A DNA stretch of 39,078 nt, from contig CAMCVV010000021.1 of NCBI GenBank assembly GCA_945881905.1, positions 1-39,078 of the forward strand. The letters run 5' to 3'. The position numbers and the translations under genes are program-made. Each line of letters begins with the position of its first letter. The stretch's first letter is position 1. Source of the stretch: Paenibacillus alvei (GTDB lineage: Bacteria > Bacillota > Bacilli > Paenibacillales > NBRC-103111). This document shows positions 1 through 7,165 of the stretch, one piece after another. Below the pieces are notes generated by a model. That model was not told the DNA's origin. It searched no databases and saw only the letters and a list, made by a program, of their open reading frames with translations.

Positions 1-161
1 AACAAGAACGAACATTCACACGAGTACATGATTTAGATAAAAACAACCGTATTCAAGAACTCGCAAGAATGCTTGGCGGTGTAGAAGTCACTTCGACTAC
101 TCTTCATCATGCACAAGAAATGATTGATTTAGCAGAAGCTAAAAAATTAAAGATGACGTAA
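1..161 (+). CDS. recN: DNA repair protein RecN, C-terminal fragment
   Basis: Only the last 52 or so codons are in the window, read from base 3 to the TAA at 159-161. The translation contains RVHDLDKNNRIQELARMLGG followed by a helical tail ending in LKMT. The ELARMLGG motif is the characteristic C-terminus of RecN, the SMC-like ATPase that acts early in double-strand break repair. Nothing can be said of its head or coiled-coil parts. The position directly before spoIVB and spo0A is the standard Bacillales order, which supports the call. Confidence 0.85.
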   Translation, partial: QERTFTRVHDLDKNNRIQELARMLGGVEVTSTTLHHAQEMIDLAEAKKLKMT

Positions 162-276
162 ATCATACAGGTATCATTTTCAATCATAAAACCTAGAGAG
201 TAGGGTTAACTTAAAGATATGCTAATGACAAATCGCTGAATGTCAGAGCTGAAGATTCATGAAGGAGCGTGAAAAA

Positions 277-1560
277 ATGAAATCCAGCAGTAGCAAAAGA
301 AAGATAAGCCATATGCTGATCTTACTCATTTGTTTGGTTGCTGTGTGTCTACCGATTCAACACGCCGCTTCAGTTCACGATCCATTCTGTAACAAGCATT
401 GTGAAGCACAACTTGGGTCTCTTGCTATAGCTGCACATGCGCAAGAAAATGTGAATCATGAAGAAACCACTTCATTTGCTCAAATGGAACCTCATACTGC
501 GGAAGTGAATTTTCTTCACCCCTTCAAGCGAGATGATTTCATTCCCCGAAAAACAGACAAAATAGAAGTCACCTCTGATCTGTACGTTGTACCTGGTGGA
601 CAAACGATTGGTGTGAAGCTGAAATCAGCTGGAATTATGGTTGTAGGTTTCCATCAAGTCGCCCAATCAGATCATCAACACGTATCCCCAGGCGAAGATG
701 CCAAAATTAGCATTGGTGATCGGATTACCCACATCAATGGTGAAGAAGTTCAAAGTATCTCACAAGTTTCCCGTGTAATCGCTAAGTACGGTGAAAGCCA
801 GAACCCCATCAAGTTAACGTTGCTCCGCAATCATGAACAAGTGCATATCACTTACAAACCTGTCTATGATCTCCATGAGAAAACATATCGCCTCGGACTA
901 TATATTCGAGACTCAGCAACAGGAGTAGGTACGTTAACTTTCCATGCACCAGATCAAGGTGTGTATGGTGCCTTGGGCCACGTTATCTCAGATATGGATA
1001 CGCAACTACCTATTCAAGTCGGTCGAGGGGAAATCGTTCATTCACAAGTCACAGCGATTTCTAAAAGTCAACAAGGAGTACCCGGAGAAAAACGCGCTCA
1101 ATTATCAAAAGATAGTGAGGTTCTCGGGGACATCGAAAAAAACACACAATTTGGAATATTTGGTAAAATGTCAAAAACACCAGAGCACGGTTATGCCAAC
1201 GAACGCATACCGGTAGCAACCAGACAAGAGGTAAAACAAGGACATGCTTCGATTTTTACTGTGATTGATGGACAGAAAGTAGAGAAATTTGACATCGAGA
1301 TCGTGCATACATCCAAGCAATCATCTCCAGCTACTAAAGGCATGGTGATCAAAATCACTGATCCACGACTTATCGAGAAAACAGGAGGTATTATTCAAGG
1401 TATGAGCGGAAGTCCCATCGTGCAAAATGGCAAATTAGTCGGTGCGGTGACCCACGTACTTGTGAATGATCCTAAAAGCGGTTATGGATGTTATATTGAA
1501 TGGATGCTTCAAGATGCGGGAATTCAGCTAACGAGTCATAAAGAACCCAAAGCAAGCTAG
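277..1560 (+). CDS. spoIVB: SpoIVB serine peptidase (pro-sigma-K signalling)
   Basis: Forespore-made S55 family serine protease that crosses the inner forespore membrane and triggers SpoIVFB processing of pro-sigma-K in the mother cell. The protein is 427 aa. An N-terminal hydrophobic segment (about residues 11-27) would act as signal or anchor. A PDZ domain spans roughly 110-195, with SIGDRITHINGEEV. The peptidase domain follows, with His235 in GALGHVISD and Ser377 in GMSGSP; these lie one residue from the known B. subtilis catalytic positions (236 and 378). The ATG at 277 is chosen because GAAGGAG at 261-267 gives 9-nt spacing, whereas the upstream in-frame ATG at 259 overlaps that site. 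It sits between recN and spo0A. I could not find a convincing forespore promoter upstream. The stop codon lies inside the terminator hairpin. Confidence 0.95.
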   Translation: MKSSSSKRKISHMLILLICLVAVCLPIQHAASVHDPFCNKHCEAQLGSLAIAAHAQENVNHEETTSFAQMEPHTAEVNFLHPFKRDDFIPRKTDKIEVTSDLYVVPGGQTIGVKLKSAGIMVVGFHQVAQSDHQHVSPGEDAKISIGDRITHINGEEVQSISQVSRVIAKYGESQNPIKLTLLRNHEQVHITYKPVYDLHEKTYRLGLYIRDSATGVGTLTFHAPDQGVYGALGHVISDMDTQLPIQVGRGEIVHSQVTAISKSQQGVPGEKRAQLSKDSEVLGDIEKNTQFGIFGKMSKTPEHGYANERIPVATRQEVKQGHASIFTVIDGQKVEKFDIEIVHTSKQSSPATKGMVIKITDPRLIEKTGGIIQGMSGSPIVQNGKLVGAVTHVLVNDPKSGYGCYIEWMLQDAGIQLTSHKEPKAS

Positions 1561-1573
1561 GGTTCTTTTTTTG
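1540..1573 (+). terminator. Rho-independent terminator of spoIVB
   Basis: AAAGAACCC at 1540-1548 pairs with GGGTTCTTT at 1560-1568 around an 11-nt loop and runs into a T tract. The last codons and stop of spoIVB form the left arm and loop. It separates spoIVB from spo0A. Confidence 0.85.
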
Positions 1574-1626
1574 TAGTTCATTAATGTATAAAATGGGATG
1601 ATTTACAATAAAAGAATAAATAATGG

Positions 1627-1664
1627 TTCTCGACAGAAGGAATTACATTGTCATTGTCGAATAG
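1627..1664 (+). promoter_or_regulatory. Putative sigma-H promoter with 0A boxes upstream of spo0A
   Basis: AGGAATT at 1638-1644 resembles the sigma-H -35 element. GTCGAATA at 1656-1663 carries the GAAT core of the -10 after an 11-nt spacer. A perfect 0A box TGTCGAA (1655-1661) overlaps that -10, and an inverted near match TTCTCGACA (1627-1635) lies just before the -35. In B. subtilis spo0A is driven in stationary phase by sigma-H with 0A boxes, so the arrangement fits autoregulation. This is motif reading only. Confidence 0.55.
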
Positions 1665-1720
1665 GTAGTTAAGTGTTTATTTTCCAATAATTAACATCAC
1701 TTCAATGAGGGGGACTTGCT

Positions 1721-2512
1721 TTGCACAAAATTAAAGTATTATTAGCAGATGATAATCGAGAATTAACAAGCTTGCTATCTGATTTTATTTGCTCACAAGA
1801 AGACATGGAAGTTGTAGCGGTTGTCTATAATGGTAACGAAGTCATTCGATACATAGAACAACAACCTGAATCCATTGACATTGTGATTCTAGATATTATT
1901 ATGCCACACCTAGACGGCCTCGGGGTGCTAGAAAGACTTCGCGAAATGGCGATTACACCACTGCCCAAAATTATCATGTTAACTGCATTTGGTCAAGAAA
2001 CAATTACTCAAAAAGCAGTTCAGTTAGGTGCATCCTATTATGTGTTAAAACCGTTTGATATGGAAATCTTAACGAGTCGAATTCGTCAGTTAGTGAATCC
2101 ACAATCCTATGCGATGATGACGATTTCTCGACCGAATTTGATTCACATGCCAAAAGGCAAAAATCTAGATGCGAATATCACGAATATCATTCATGAAATT
2201 GGCGTGCCTGCTCACATCAAGGGGTATCAGTATTTACGGGAAGCAATTACAATGGTGTACAATAATATTGAAATTCTCGGAGCAATTACGAAAACACTGT
2301 ATCCAGCGATTGCAGAGAAATTCAAAACAACACCAAGTCGTGTAGAACGAGCGATCCGCCACGCGATTGAAGTCGCATGGACCCGCGGTAACATAGACAG
2401 TATTTCCTTTATATTTGGATACACAATAAACATTAGCAAATCAAAGCCGACGAACAGCGAGTTTATTGCAATGGTCGCAGATAAGTTGAGGATTGAACAT
2501 AAAGTATCCTAA
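1721..2512 (+). CDS. spo0A: Spo0A, sporulation master response regulator
   Basis: Phosphorelay-activated transcription factor that commits the cell to sporulation by binding 0A boxes. It is 263 aa, close to the usual 264-267. The N-terminal receiver domain shows the acidic pair Asp10-Asp11, the phosphoacceptor Asp58 in VILDIIMP, Thr88 in MLTAF and Lys110 in VLKPF. The C-terminal effector domain (about 140-263) contains the conserved recognition region [20 protein letters not shown]. The start is TTG at 1721, supported by GAGGGGGA at 1707-1714; no in-frame ATG fits better. It is monocistronic: a terminator precedes it and another follows at 2571. The putative sigma-H promoter and 0A boxes lie 60-90 nt upstream. 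Confidence 0.97.
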   Translation: MHKIKVLLADDNRELTSLLSDFICSQEDMEVVAVVYNGNEVIRYIEQQPESIDIVILDIIMPHLDGLGVLERLREMAITPLPKIIMLTAFGQETITQKAVQLGASYYVLKPFDMEILTSRIRQLVNPQSYAMMTISRPNLIHMPKGKNLDANITNIIHEIGVPAHIKGYQYLREAITMVYNNIEILGAITKTLYPAIAEKFKTTPSRVERAIRHAIEVAWTRGNIDSISFIFGYTINISKSKPTNSEFIAMVADKLRIEHKVS

Positions 2513-2570
2513 TCATAGAGCTCTCGATTAACCTGCTAATAGTGTAGACTAAAGATGATATGTTCAAATG

Positions 2571-2595
2571 ACTCCATCGTATAGATGGAGTTTTA
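2571..2595 (+). terminator. Rho-independent terminator after spo0A
   Basis: ACTCCATC at 2571-2578 and GATGGAGT at 2584-2591 form a perfect 8-bp stem with a 5-nt loop, followed by TTTTATT. It closes the spo0A transcript. Confidence 0.8.
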
Positions 2596-2659
2596 TTCAT
2601 CATATCGGATATAATGAGCGTAAGAAGCAAAAATATAGAGAAGTGTGAGGATAGGGAAA

Positions 2660-2911
2660 ATGATCATCGATTATATCGAAATGGAAGTGGAAACGGAAGA
2701 GACGACATACTACATCGGTGTAAATTTCGACGATGAACCCGATGAATTATATGTAGTCGTTTGGCAAAAGCTCACGCATGACCTAGAACGAGCTCCTTGC
2801 TTATGGTTCAATGGAGCGGACTGCCAGTACGTATTCTCAGAACTAGAACTTGAGCAACTACGTCAAGCAATCAATGCGTTATACTCGCCAGCCAATGATA
2901 CACCTCAATAA
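2660..2911 (+). CDS. Small acidic protein of unknown function
   Basis: I do not recognise a family. The product is 83 aa and strongly acidic, with an opening MIIDYIEMEVETEE and a mixed alternating pattern that suggests beta strands followed by an amphipathic helix (SELELEQLRQAINALY). There is no signal peptide or membrane segment, so it is probably cytosolic. The ATG at 2660 is preferred over an upstream in-frame GTG at 2645 because GTGAGG at 2645-2650 forms a ribosome site 9 nt before it. A TATAAT at 2610-2615 could be a -10 but I see no good -35. The gene is followed after 17 nt by another small ORF with its own strong ribosome site, so the two probably form an operon between spo0A and the branched-chain dehydrogenase region. 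Confidence 0.7.
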   Translation: MIIDYIEMEVETEETTYYIGVNFDDEPDELYVVVWQKLTHDLERAPCLWFNGADCQYVFSELELEQLRQAINALYSPANDTPQ

Positions 2912-2928
2912 AAGGAAGGAATCGAATC

Positions 2929-3111
2929 ATGCAGATACAAGTCAAATTATCTCTAGATGGAAATGTAATCAAACAAGATACGATTGTTATTGAGGAACAG
3001 CGCTTAGGCGACTTATCCGATGAAGAGATAGAGCGTGCAATTGAAGTCAGAATTCGTACATGGGTCGATCGACTGATACAAGTGGAATGGGAAGAACTTG
3101 AAGAATCATAA
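2929..3111 (+). CDS. Small acidic protein of unknown function
   Basis: A 60-aa product, unrecognised. It begins MQIQVKLSLDGNVIKQDTIV, a likely beta hairpin, followed by an amphipathic helix with RLGDLSDEEIERAIEVRIR and a very acidic tail (EWEELEES). No cysteines, signal peptide or membrane segment. AAAGGAAGGA just before the start (about 2912-2921) is a convincing ribosome binding site. It lies 17 nt after the preceding small gene and converges with the DUF2627 gene, with only 22 nt between the two stops. The similar size, charge and spacing of the two genes suggest that they are co-expressed and may act together, which is inference. Confidence 0.68.
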   Translation: MQIQVKLSLDGNVIKQDTIVIEEQRLGDLSDEEIERAIEVRIRTWVDRLIQVEWEELEES

Positions 3112-3133
3112 AGAAGAGCAGAGGTTTATTCAG

Positions 3134-3382
3134 CTATTTCTTGAATCTTGGCGATAAATAGTTGCGCTTGCGGTCTCTGTAGAAAGTCCAACCGCCAATA
3201 AAGGCAATCCCACAAATAAATAAAAAAGAGCCAAACAACAATTTGCCCCACATCACATGTCCAATGGATTCATCAAATTGAGCAAAAATGGCATTTTTCA
3301 TCGTTAAGAAACCATAAGTCGCAGAAAACCCTGGTATGATTAAAAGGAACACAGCTAAAATTCGCGATATCGTTGATTTCAT
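3134..3382 (-). CDS. DUF2627 membrane protein (YqzF-like)
   Basis: An 82-aa protein with two predicted transmembrane helices: the first at about residues 5-28 (ILAVFLLIIPGFSATYGFL), the second at about 45-66 (LLFGSFLFICGIAFIGGWTF), then a basic tail RDRKRN. Size and pattern match the DUF2627 family, whose B. subtilis member YqzF also lies next to the bkd genes. Function is unknown. The start at 3382 is chosen because AGGAG on the minus strand sits 7-8 nt upstream; an in-frame ATG six codons earlier would overlap that site. It is transcribed against both neighbours. Confidence 0.8.
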   Translation of the reverse strand: MKSTISRILAVFLLIIPGFSATYGFLTMKNAIFAQFDESIGHVMWGKLLFGSFLFICGIAFIGGWTFYRDRKRNYLSPRFKK

Positions 3383-3432
3383 GGCTTCTCCTATCGGCAC
3401 CCGAGTATTATGTATATCTTACCGCGAAATAG

Positions 3433-3463
3433 ATCAGGTGTCTAATTCACACCATCACCTGAT
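3433..3463. promoter_or_regulatory. Inverted repeat upstream of lpdV, possible operator
   Basis: ATCAGGTG (3433-3440) and CACCTGAT (3456-3463) are perfect 8-bp arms. Inside, GGTGT (3437-3441) and ACACC (3449-3453) form a second, overlapping pairing. There is no T tract, so a protein binding site is more likely than a terminator. It lies in the divergent DUF2627/lpdV intergenic region. The regulator is unknown, and I saw no sigma-54 -24/-12 element of the kind that drives bkd in B. subtilis. Confidence 0.35.
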
Positions 3464-3581
3464 ACGAAATAAAGGTATGAATAATGTGGTTTTCATGGTT
3501 AAATGGAAGAAGATTCTTGCCTGAGCGTGGAGCATTCGTGATTCAACAGATAATGAAGTAACTAAGAAGAGGGGTCAATGC

Positions 3582-5006
3582 ATGGCTGAACATACATATG
3601 ATATTGTAGTCCTTGGAGGCGGGATTGGCGGGTATTCAGCAGCCATTCGTGCTTCACAATTAGGAAAGAAAGTAGCTATTGTTGAAAAAGACAAGTTGGG
3701 TGGGACCTGTCTTCATCGTGGTTGCATTCCCAGTAAAGCTTTGTTGCGTAGTGCAGAAGTATATGCCTCCCTGAAGAATAGTGAAGCTTACGGTATCTGC
3801 GCAACGGAAGTTAGCCTTCAACTGACTCAAGTAATGGAAAGAAAAGAACGAATTATCGAGCAACTGTATCAAGGTGTGCAATTTCTGATGAAACAAAATA
3901 AAATTGATATGTTTTATGGACAAGGGCGCATCATTGGGCCTTCTATATTTTCTCCAAAATGCGGAACGATCTCTGTGGAGTATGCTGATGGAGAAATTGA
4001 TTTGTTGAAGAACGAACAAGTAGTTATTGCGACAGGCTCAAGACCTCGGACTATACCGGGATTAGAAATCGATGGCGCCTACATATATAGTTCTGAAGAA
4101 TTGCTGAATCTAGATCAGTTACCCAAAACACTACTGATTATAGGTGGTGGTGTCATTGGTGTAGAATGGGCTTCGATGATGAGTGACTTCGGCGTGGAAG
4201 TGACACTGGTTGAAGCAGAACCGCTTCTTGTTCGTCTAGAAGACCAAGAAATCGCACAAGAGCTTGAACGAATATTGAAAAAACGCAATGTAAGAATCAT
4301 CACGAGTGCTACAGTTAACCCGACCTCATTACAAATTGAGAATCAACAAGTCGTGCTAGACGTCCTTCAAAACGAGGAAATCCTTACGCTTCGTGTGGAT
4401 AAAGTGCTTGTGTCTGTAGGTAGAATTGCCAATATTGAAGGCATAGGTATAGAAAACACAGATATTCAAATCGACAATGGTTCAATCCGAGTCAACGAAT
4501 ATTTACAGACTTCTGAATCACATCTGTATGCCATTGGTGATGTAATCGGAGGTGTACAACTGGCGCATGCTGCTGCATATGAAGGTAGGTTAGCTGTCGA
4601 ACATATGTGCAAGTTAGATGCAACAGCTTACCAAGCTCATTGTATACCGAGATGTATGTATTCACGCCCTGAAGTAGCTAGTGTAGGATGGACAGAACAA
4701 CAAGCAAAGCAAAATGGGAAAGAGATCCATATCAGTAAATTTCCCTATAAAGCGATTGGTAAAGCATGGGTATATGGAGATACAGATGGATTTGTCAAAG
4801 TCATTTCGGATGCGAATACTAAAGATATTCTCGGGGTTCATATGATAGGACCTCATGTGACCGAATCAATTGCTGAAGCTGCATTAGCTATGCAACTGAA
4901 TGCAACATCTTGGGAGATTAGCCATACGGTTCACCCTCATCCAACTTTGTCTGAAATATTACAAGAAGCGATGTTGGGCATCGATCATCTTGCGAACCGT
5001 ACTTGA
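3582..5006 (+). CDS. lpdV: Dihydrolipoyl dehydrogenase (E3), branched-chain complex
   Basis: FAD-dependent E3 component that reoxidises dihydrolipoamide on the E2 arm with NAD+. It is 474 aa, full length. It shows the N-terminal FAD motif VLGGGIGGYSAA, the redox disulfide Cys43/Cys48 in GGTCLHRGCIPSK, the second Rossmann motif IIGGGVIGVEWASMM, the FAD motif near AIGDVIGGVQLAHAA, and the C-terminal interface catalytic pair in HPHPTLSE (His453, Glu458). The ATG at 3582 follows AGAGGGG at 3568-3574. Assignment to the branched-chain complex rests on the bkdAA-bkdAB-bkdB genes that follow; by sequence alone it could serve any 2-oxoacid dehydrogenase. A separate promoter precedes bkdAA, so E3 may be expressed partly independently. 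Confidence 0.93.
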   Translation: MAEHTYDIVVLGGGIGGYSAAIRASQLGKKVAIVEKDKLGGTCLHRGCIPSKALLRSAEVYASLKNSEAYGICATEVSLQLTQVMERKERIIEQLYQGVQFLMKQNKIDMFYGQGRIIGPSIFSPKCGTISVEYADGEIDLLKNEQVVIATGSRPRTIPGLEIDGAYIYSSEELLNLDQLPKTLLIIGGGVIGVEWASMMSDFGVEVTLVEAEPLLVRLEDQEIAQELERILKKRNVRIITSATVNPTSLQIENQQVVLDVLQNEEILTLRVDKVLVSVGRIANIEGIGIENTDIQIDNGSIRVNEYLQTSESHLYAIGDVIGGVQLAHAAAYEGRLAVEHMCKLDATAYQAHCIPRCMYSRPEVASVGWTEQQAKQNGKEIHISKFPYKAIGKAWVYGDTDGFVKVISDANTKDILGVHMIGPHVTESIAEAALAMQLNATSWEISHTVHPHPTLSEILQEAMLGIDHLANRT

Positions 5007-5047
5007 ACACATGCCAATAACGGAGATATCCCTTTGACAAACAGGAA

Positions 5048-5076
5048 TTGTATTCAGCTTAAGTTCCGATTATAAT
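5048..5076 (+). promoter_or_regulatory. Sigma-A type promoter for bkdAA-bkdAB-bkdB
   Basis: TTGTAT at 5048-5053, a 17-nt spacer and a perfect TATAAT at 5071-5076, about 60 nt before the bkdAA start. It implies that the E1/E2 genes can be transcribed without lpdV. Confidence 0.65.
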
Positions 5077-5136
5077 AGATATGTAGCCTAGTCTTAGTAC
5101 CAGGTATTAAATGTGAATTTCAAGGAGGCTTTCTCC

Positions 5137-6147
5137 ATGTCTATTGGTCAAGCATCAAAGCATCAACGCTTAGGATTATCTGATGAACAAGCTATTGAGA
5201 TGTATGCATATATGAATGTAGCACGTAAATTTGATGAACGCTCACTGATGTTACAACGTTCAGGGAAACTTCCTTTTCATGTTTCAGGCGTGGGTCAAGA
5301 AACCGGTCAAGTTGCTACAGCATTTGCGATGGATCGGAAACTAGATTATTTTCTACCGTATTATCGGGATTATGCATTTGTGTTGACTGTTGGATTGACG
5401 ATGAAGGAACTGATGCTACTGCATTTCTCTAAAGCGGAAGACCCGAGTGCAGGGGGACGACAAATGGCAGGTCACTTCGGTCATAAAAAGAAGCGGATCG
5501 TTACAGGTTCATCACCTGTATCTACACAAATCCCTCATGCGGTTGGCATTGCGCTAGCTGCCAAAATGAAACAAGAACGTTTCGCTACATATGTTTCCTT
5601 TGGCGAAGGATCGAGTAATCAAGGTGATTTTCATGAAGGGTGTAATTTTGCTGGCGTTCACAAATTACCTGTGATTTTTGTTTGTCAAAACAACCAATAC
5701 GCGATTTCAGTTCCACTATCTCAGCAAGTCTCAGGTCGTATTGTAGACCGAGCGATTGGGTATGGATTTCCTGGATATCGAGTTGATGGCAATGACCCGC
5801 TTGAAGTGTATCGCGTTGTCAAAGAAGCGCGAGACAGAGCAATTAGCGGAGAAGGCCCTACATTAATCGAATTAATGTGTTATCGCATTGCACCTCATTC
5901 AACGTCGGATGATGATATGTTATATCGCACAAAAGAAGAAGTCGAATTTCATCGTCAACAAGACGGGATTCCTTTGTACAAACAATATTTAATTGATTGT
6001 GGCATTTGGACAGAAGAGCAAGACCAAGTCCTGCAAGAGAATTGCAAAAAAGAAATTCATGAAGCGACTCTATATGCAGATCAAGCTGCTTATCCCAAAG
6101 CAGAAGATGTGTTAAAGCACGTGTATGCAGAGGGAGATGATCAATAG
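5137..6147 (+). CDS. bkdAA: Branched-chain 2-oxoacid dehydrogenase E1 alpha
   Basis: Thiamine-diphosphate-dependent E1 alpha subunit, which with BkdAB decarboxylates the 2-oxo acids from Leu, Ile and Val and transfers the acyl group to E2 lipoamide. It is 336 aa. The TPP-binding stretch appears as GEGSSNQGDFHEGCNFA followed by VCQNNQYAIS. The loop that follows E1 alpha active sites is seen as YRIAPHSTSDDD. The ATG at 5137 is chosen because AAGGAGG at 5122-5128 lies 8 nt upstream; an in-frame ATG at 5113 would put this site inside the gene. The bkdAB start follows 2 nt after its stop, so translation is probably coupled. The products would prime iso/anteiso fatty acid synthesis. Confidence 0.93.
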   Translation: MSIGQASKHQRLGLSDEQAIEMYAYMNVARKFDERSLMLQRSGKLPFHVSGVGQETGQVATAFAMDRKLDYFLPYYRDYAFVLTVGLTMKELMLLHFSKAEDPSAGGRQMAGHFGHKKKRIVTGSSPVSTQIPHAVGIALAAKMKQERFATYVSFGEGSSNQGDFHEGCNFAGVHKLPVIFVCQNNQYAISVPLSQQVSGRIVDRAIGYGFPGYRVDGNDPLEVYRVVKEARDRAISGEGPTLIELMCYRIAPHSTSDDDMLYRTKEEVEFHRQQDGIPLYKQYLIDCGIWTEEQDQVLQENCKKEIHEATLYADQAAYPKAEDVLKHVYAEGDDQ

Positions 6148-6149
6148 AA

Positions 6150-7130
6150 ATGGCTGTTATTACTTACTTAGAAGCAATTCGTTCAGCGATGGAAGAAGAA
6201 ATGCACAGAGATGAAGATGTATTTATCTTAGGTGAAGATGTAGGTAAAGGTGGCGTGCTGAATACGACAAAAGGACTCAGGGATCAGTTTGGAGCTGCGC
6301 GTGTCCTAGATACCCCGCTTGCAGAATCAGCAATTGTCGGTGTCGCGATCGGCGCAGCGATGTATGGAATGAAACCCATTGCAGAGATTCAATTTGCAGA
6401 TTTCATCTTTCCGGCTACCAATCAAATCATCAGCGAAGCAGCGAAAATCCGATACCGTTCAAACAATGATTGGAGCTGTCCCATCGTAATTAGAGCACCT
6501 TATGGTGCAACCGGTGCAGGTGCACTGTATCATTCTCAGTGTCCTGAATCTGTTTTTTTTGGCACGCCAGGCCTGAAGATCGTAGCACCTTCTAATCCAT
6601 ATGACGCCAAAGGCTTAATGAAAGCTGCCATTCGAGATCCAGATCCTGTGATGTATTTTGAACACAAAAAATGTTATTTATCTATAACTGATGATGTACC
6701 GGATGAAGAATATATTGTACCGATTGGTAAAGCGGATATTAAGCGAGAAGGAACGGATATCACCGTTATTGCTTATGGAATGGTTGTCAATTTCGTCTTA
6801 GCTGCAGCGCAAGAACTAGCTAAAGAAGGCATTAGTGCACATGTGTTGGATTTGCGGACGTTACAACCTCTTGATCGGCAAGCGATACTTGATGCAGCGA
6901 AGAAAACAGGAAAAGTACTGATCACTCACGAAGACAATAAAACAGGTGGAGTAGGCGCAGAGGTATCAGCGATCATAGCTGAAGAAATGCTGTTTGAGCT
7001 TGATGCCCCAATCGCTCGATTATGCGGACCAGATGCACCTGCTGTAGCCAACAATCCACCCATGGAGAAATTCTTTCTATTGAACTCAGATAAATTGAAA
7101 GAAGCCATGCGAAATCTAGCGATGTTCTAA
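6150..7130 (+). CDS. bkdAB: Branched-chain 2-oxoacid dehydrogenase E1 beta
   Basis: E1 beta subunit, partner of BkdAA in the alpha2-beta2 heterotetramer that contacts E2. It is 326 aa, a standard length. The N-terminal half has the transketolase pyrimidine domain with EDVGKGGVLNTTKGL, DTPLAESAIVGVAIGAA and IQFADFIFPATNQI; the C-terminal transketolase domain contains the region around VIAYGMVV and DLRTLQPLD. The ribosome site is GAGGGAGA, inside the end of bkdAA. Spacing of 2 nt from bkdAA indicates tight co-translation. Confidence 0.94.
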   Translation: MAVITYLEAIRSAMEEEMHRDEDVFILGEDVGKGGVLNTTKGLRDQFGAARVLDTPLAESAIVGVAIGAAMYGMKPIAEIQFADFIFPATNQIISEAAKIRYRSNNDWSCPIVIRAPYGATGAGALYHSQCPESVFFGTPGLKIVAPSNPYDAKGLMKAAIRDPDPVMYFEHKKCYLSITDDVPDEEYIVPIGKADIKREGTDITVIAYGMVVNFVLAAAQELAKEGISAHVLDLRTLQPLDRQAILDAAKKTGKVLITHEDNKTGGVGAEVSAIIAEEMLFELDAPIARLCGPDAPAVANNPPMEKFFLLNSDKLKEAMRNLAMF

Positions 7131-7165
7131 CACACATAGGCATGATCCAGATAGGAGGTATTATC

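Noticed and set aside
944-1216. 90-codon open frame inside spoIVB
   Set aside because: Overlaps the SpoIVB peptidase domain in another frame and has no ribosome site.
3336-3524. 62-codon open frame upstream of lpdV
   Set aside because: Antisense to the start of the DUF2627 gene, no ribosome site and no protein-like pattern.
5034-5076. Perfect TTGACA (5034-5039) paired with TATAAT (5071-5076)
   Set aside because: The spacer is 31 nt, too long for a promoter; TTGTAT at 5048 gives 17 nt instead.
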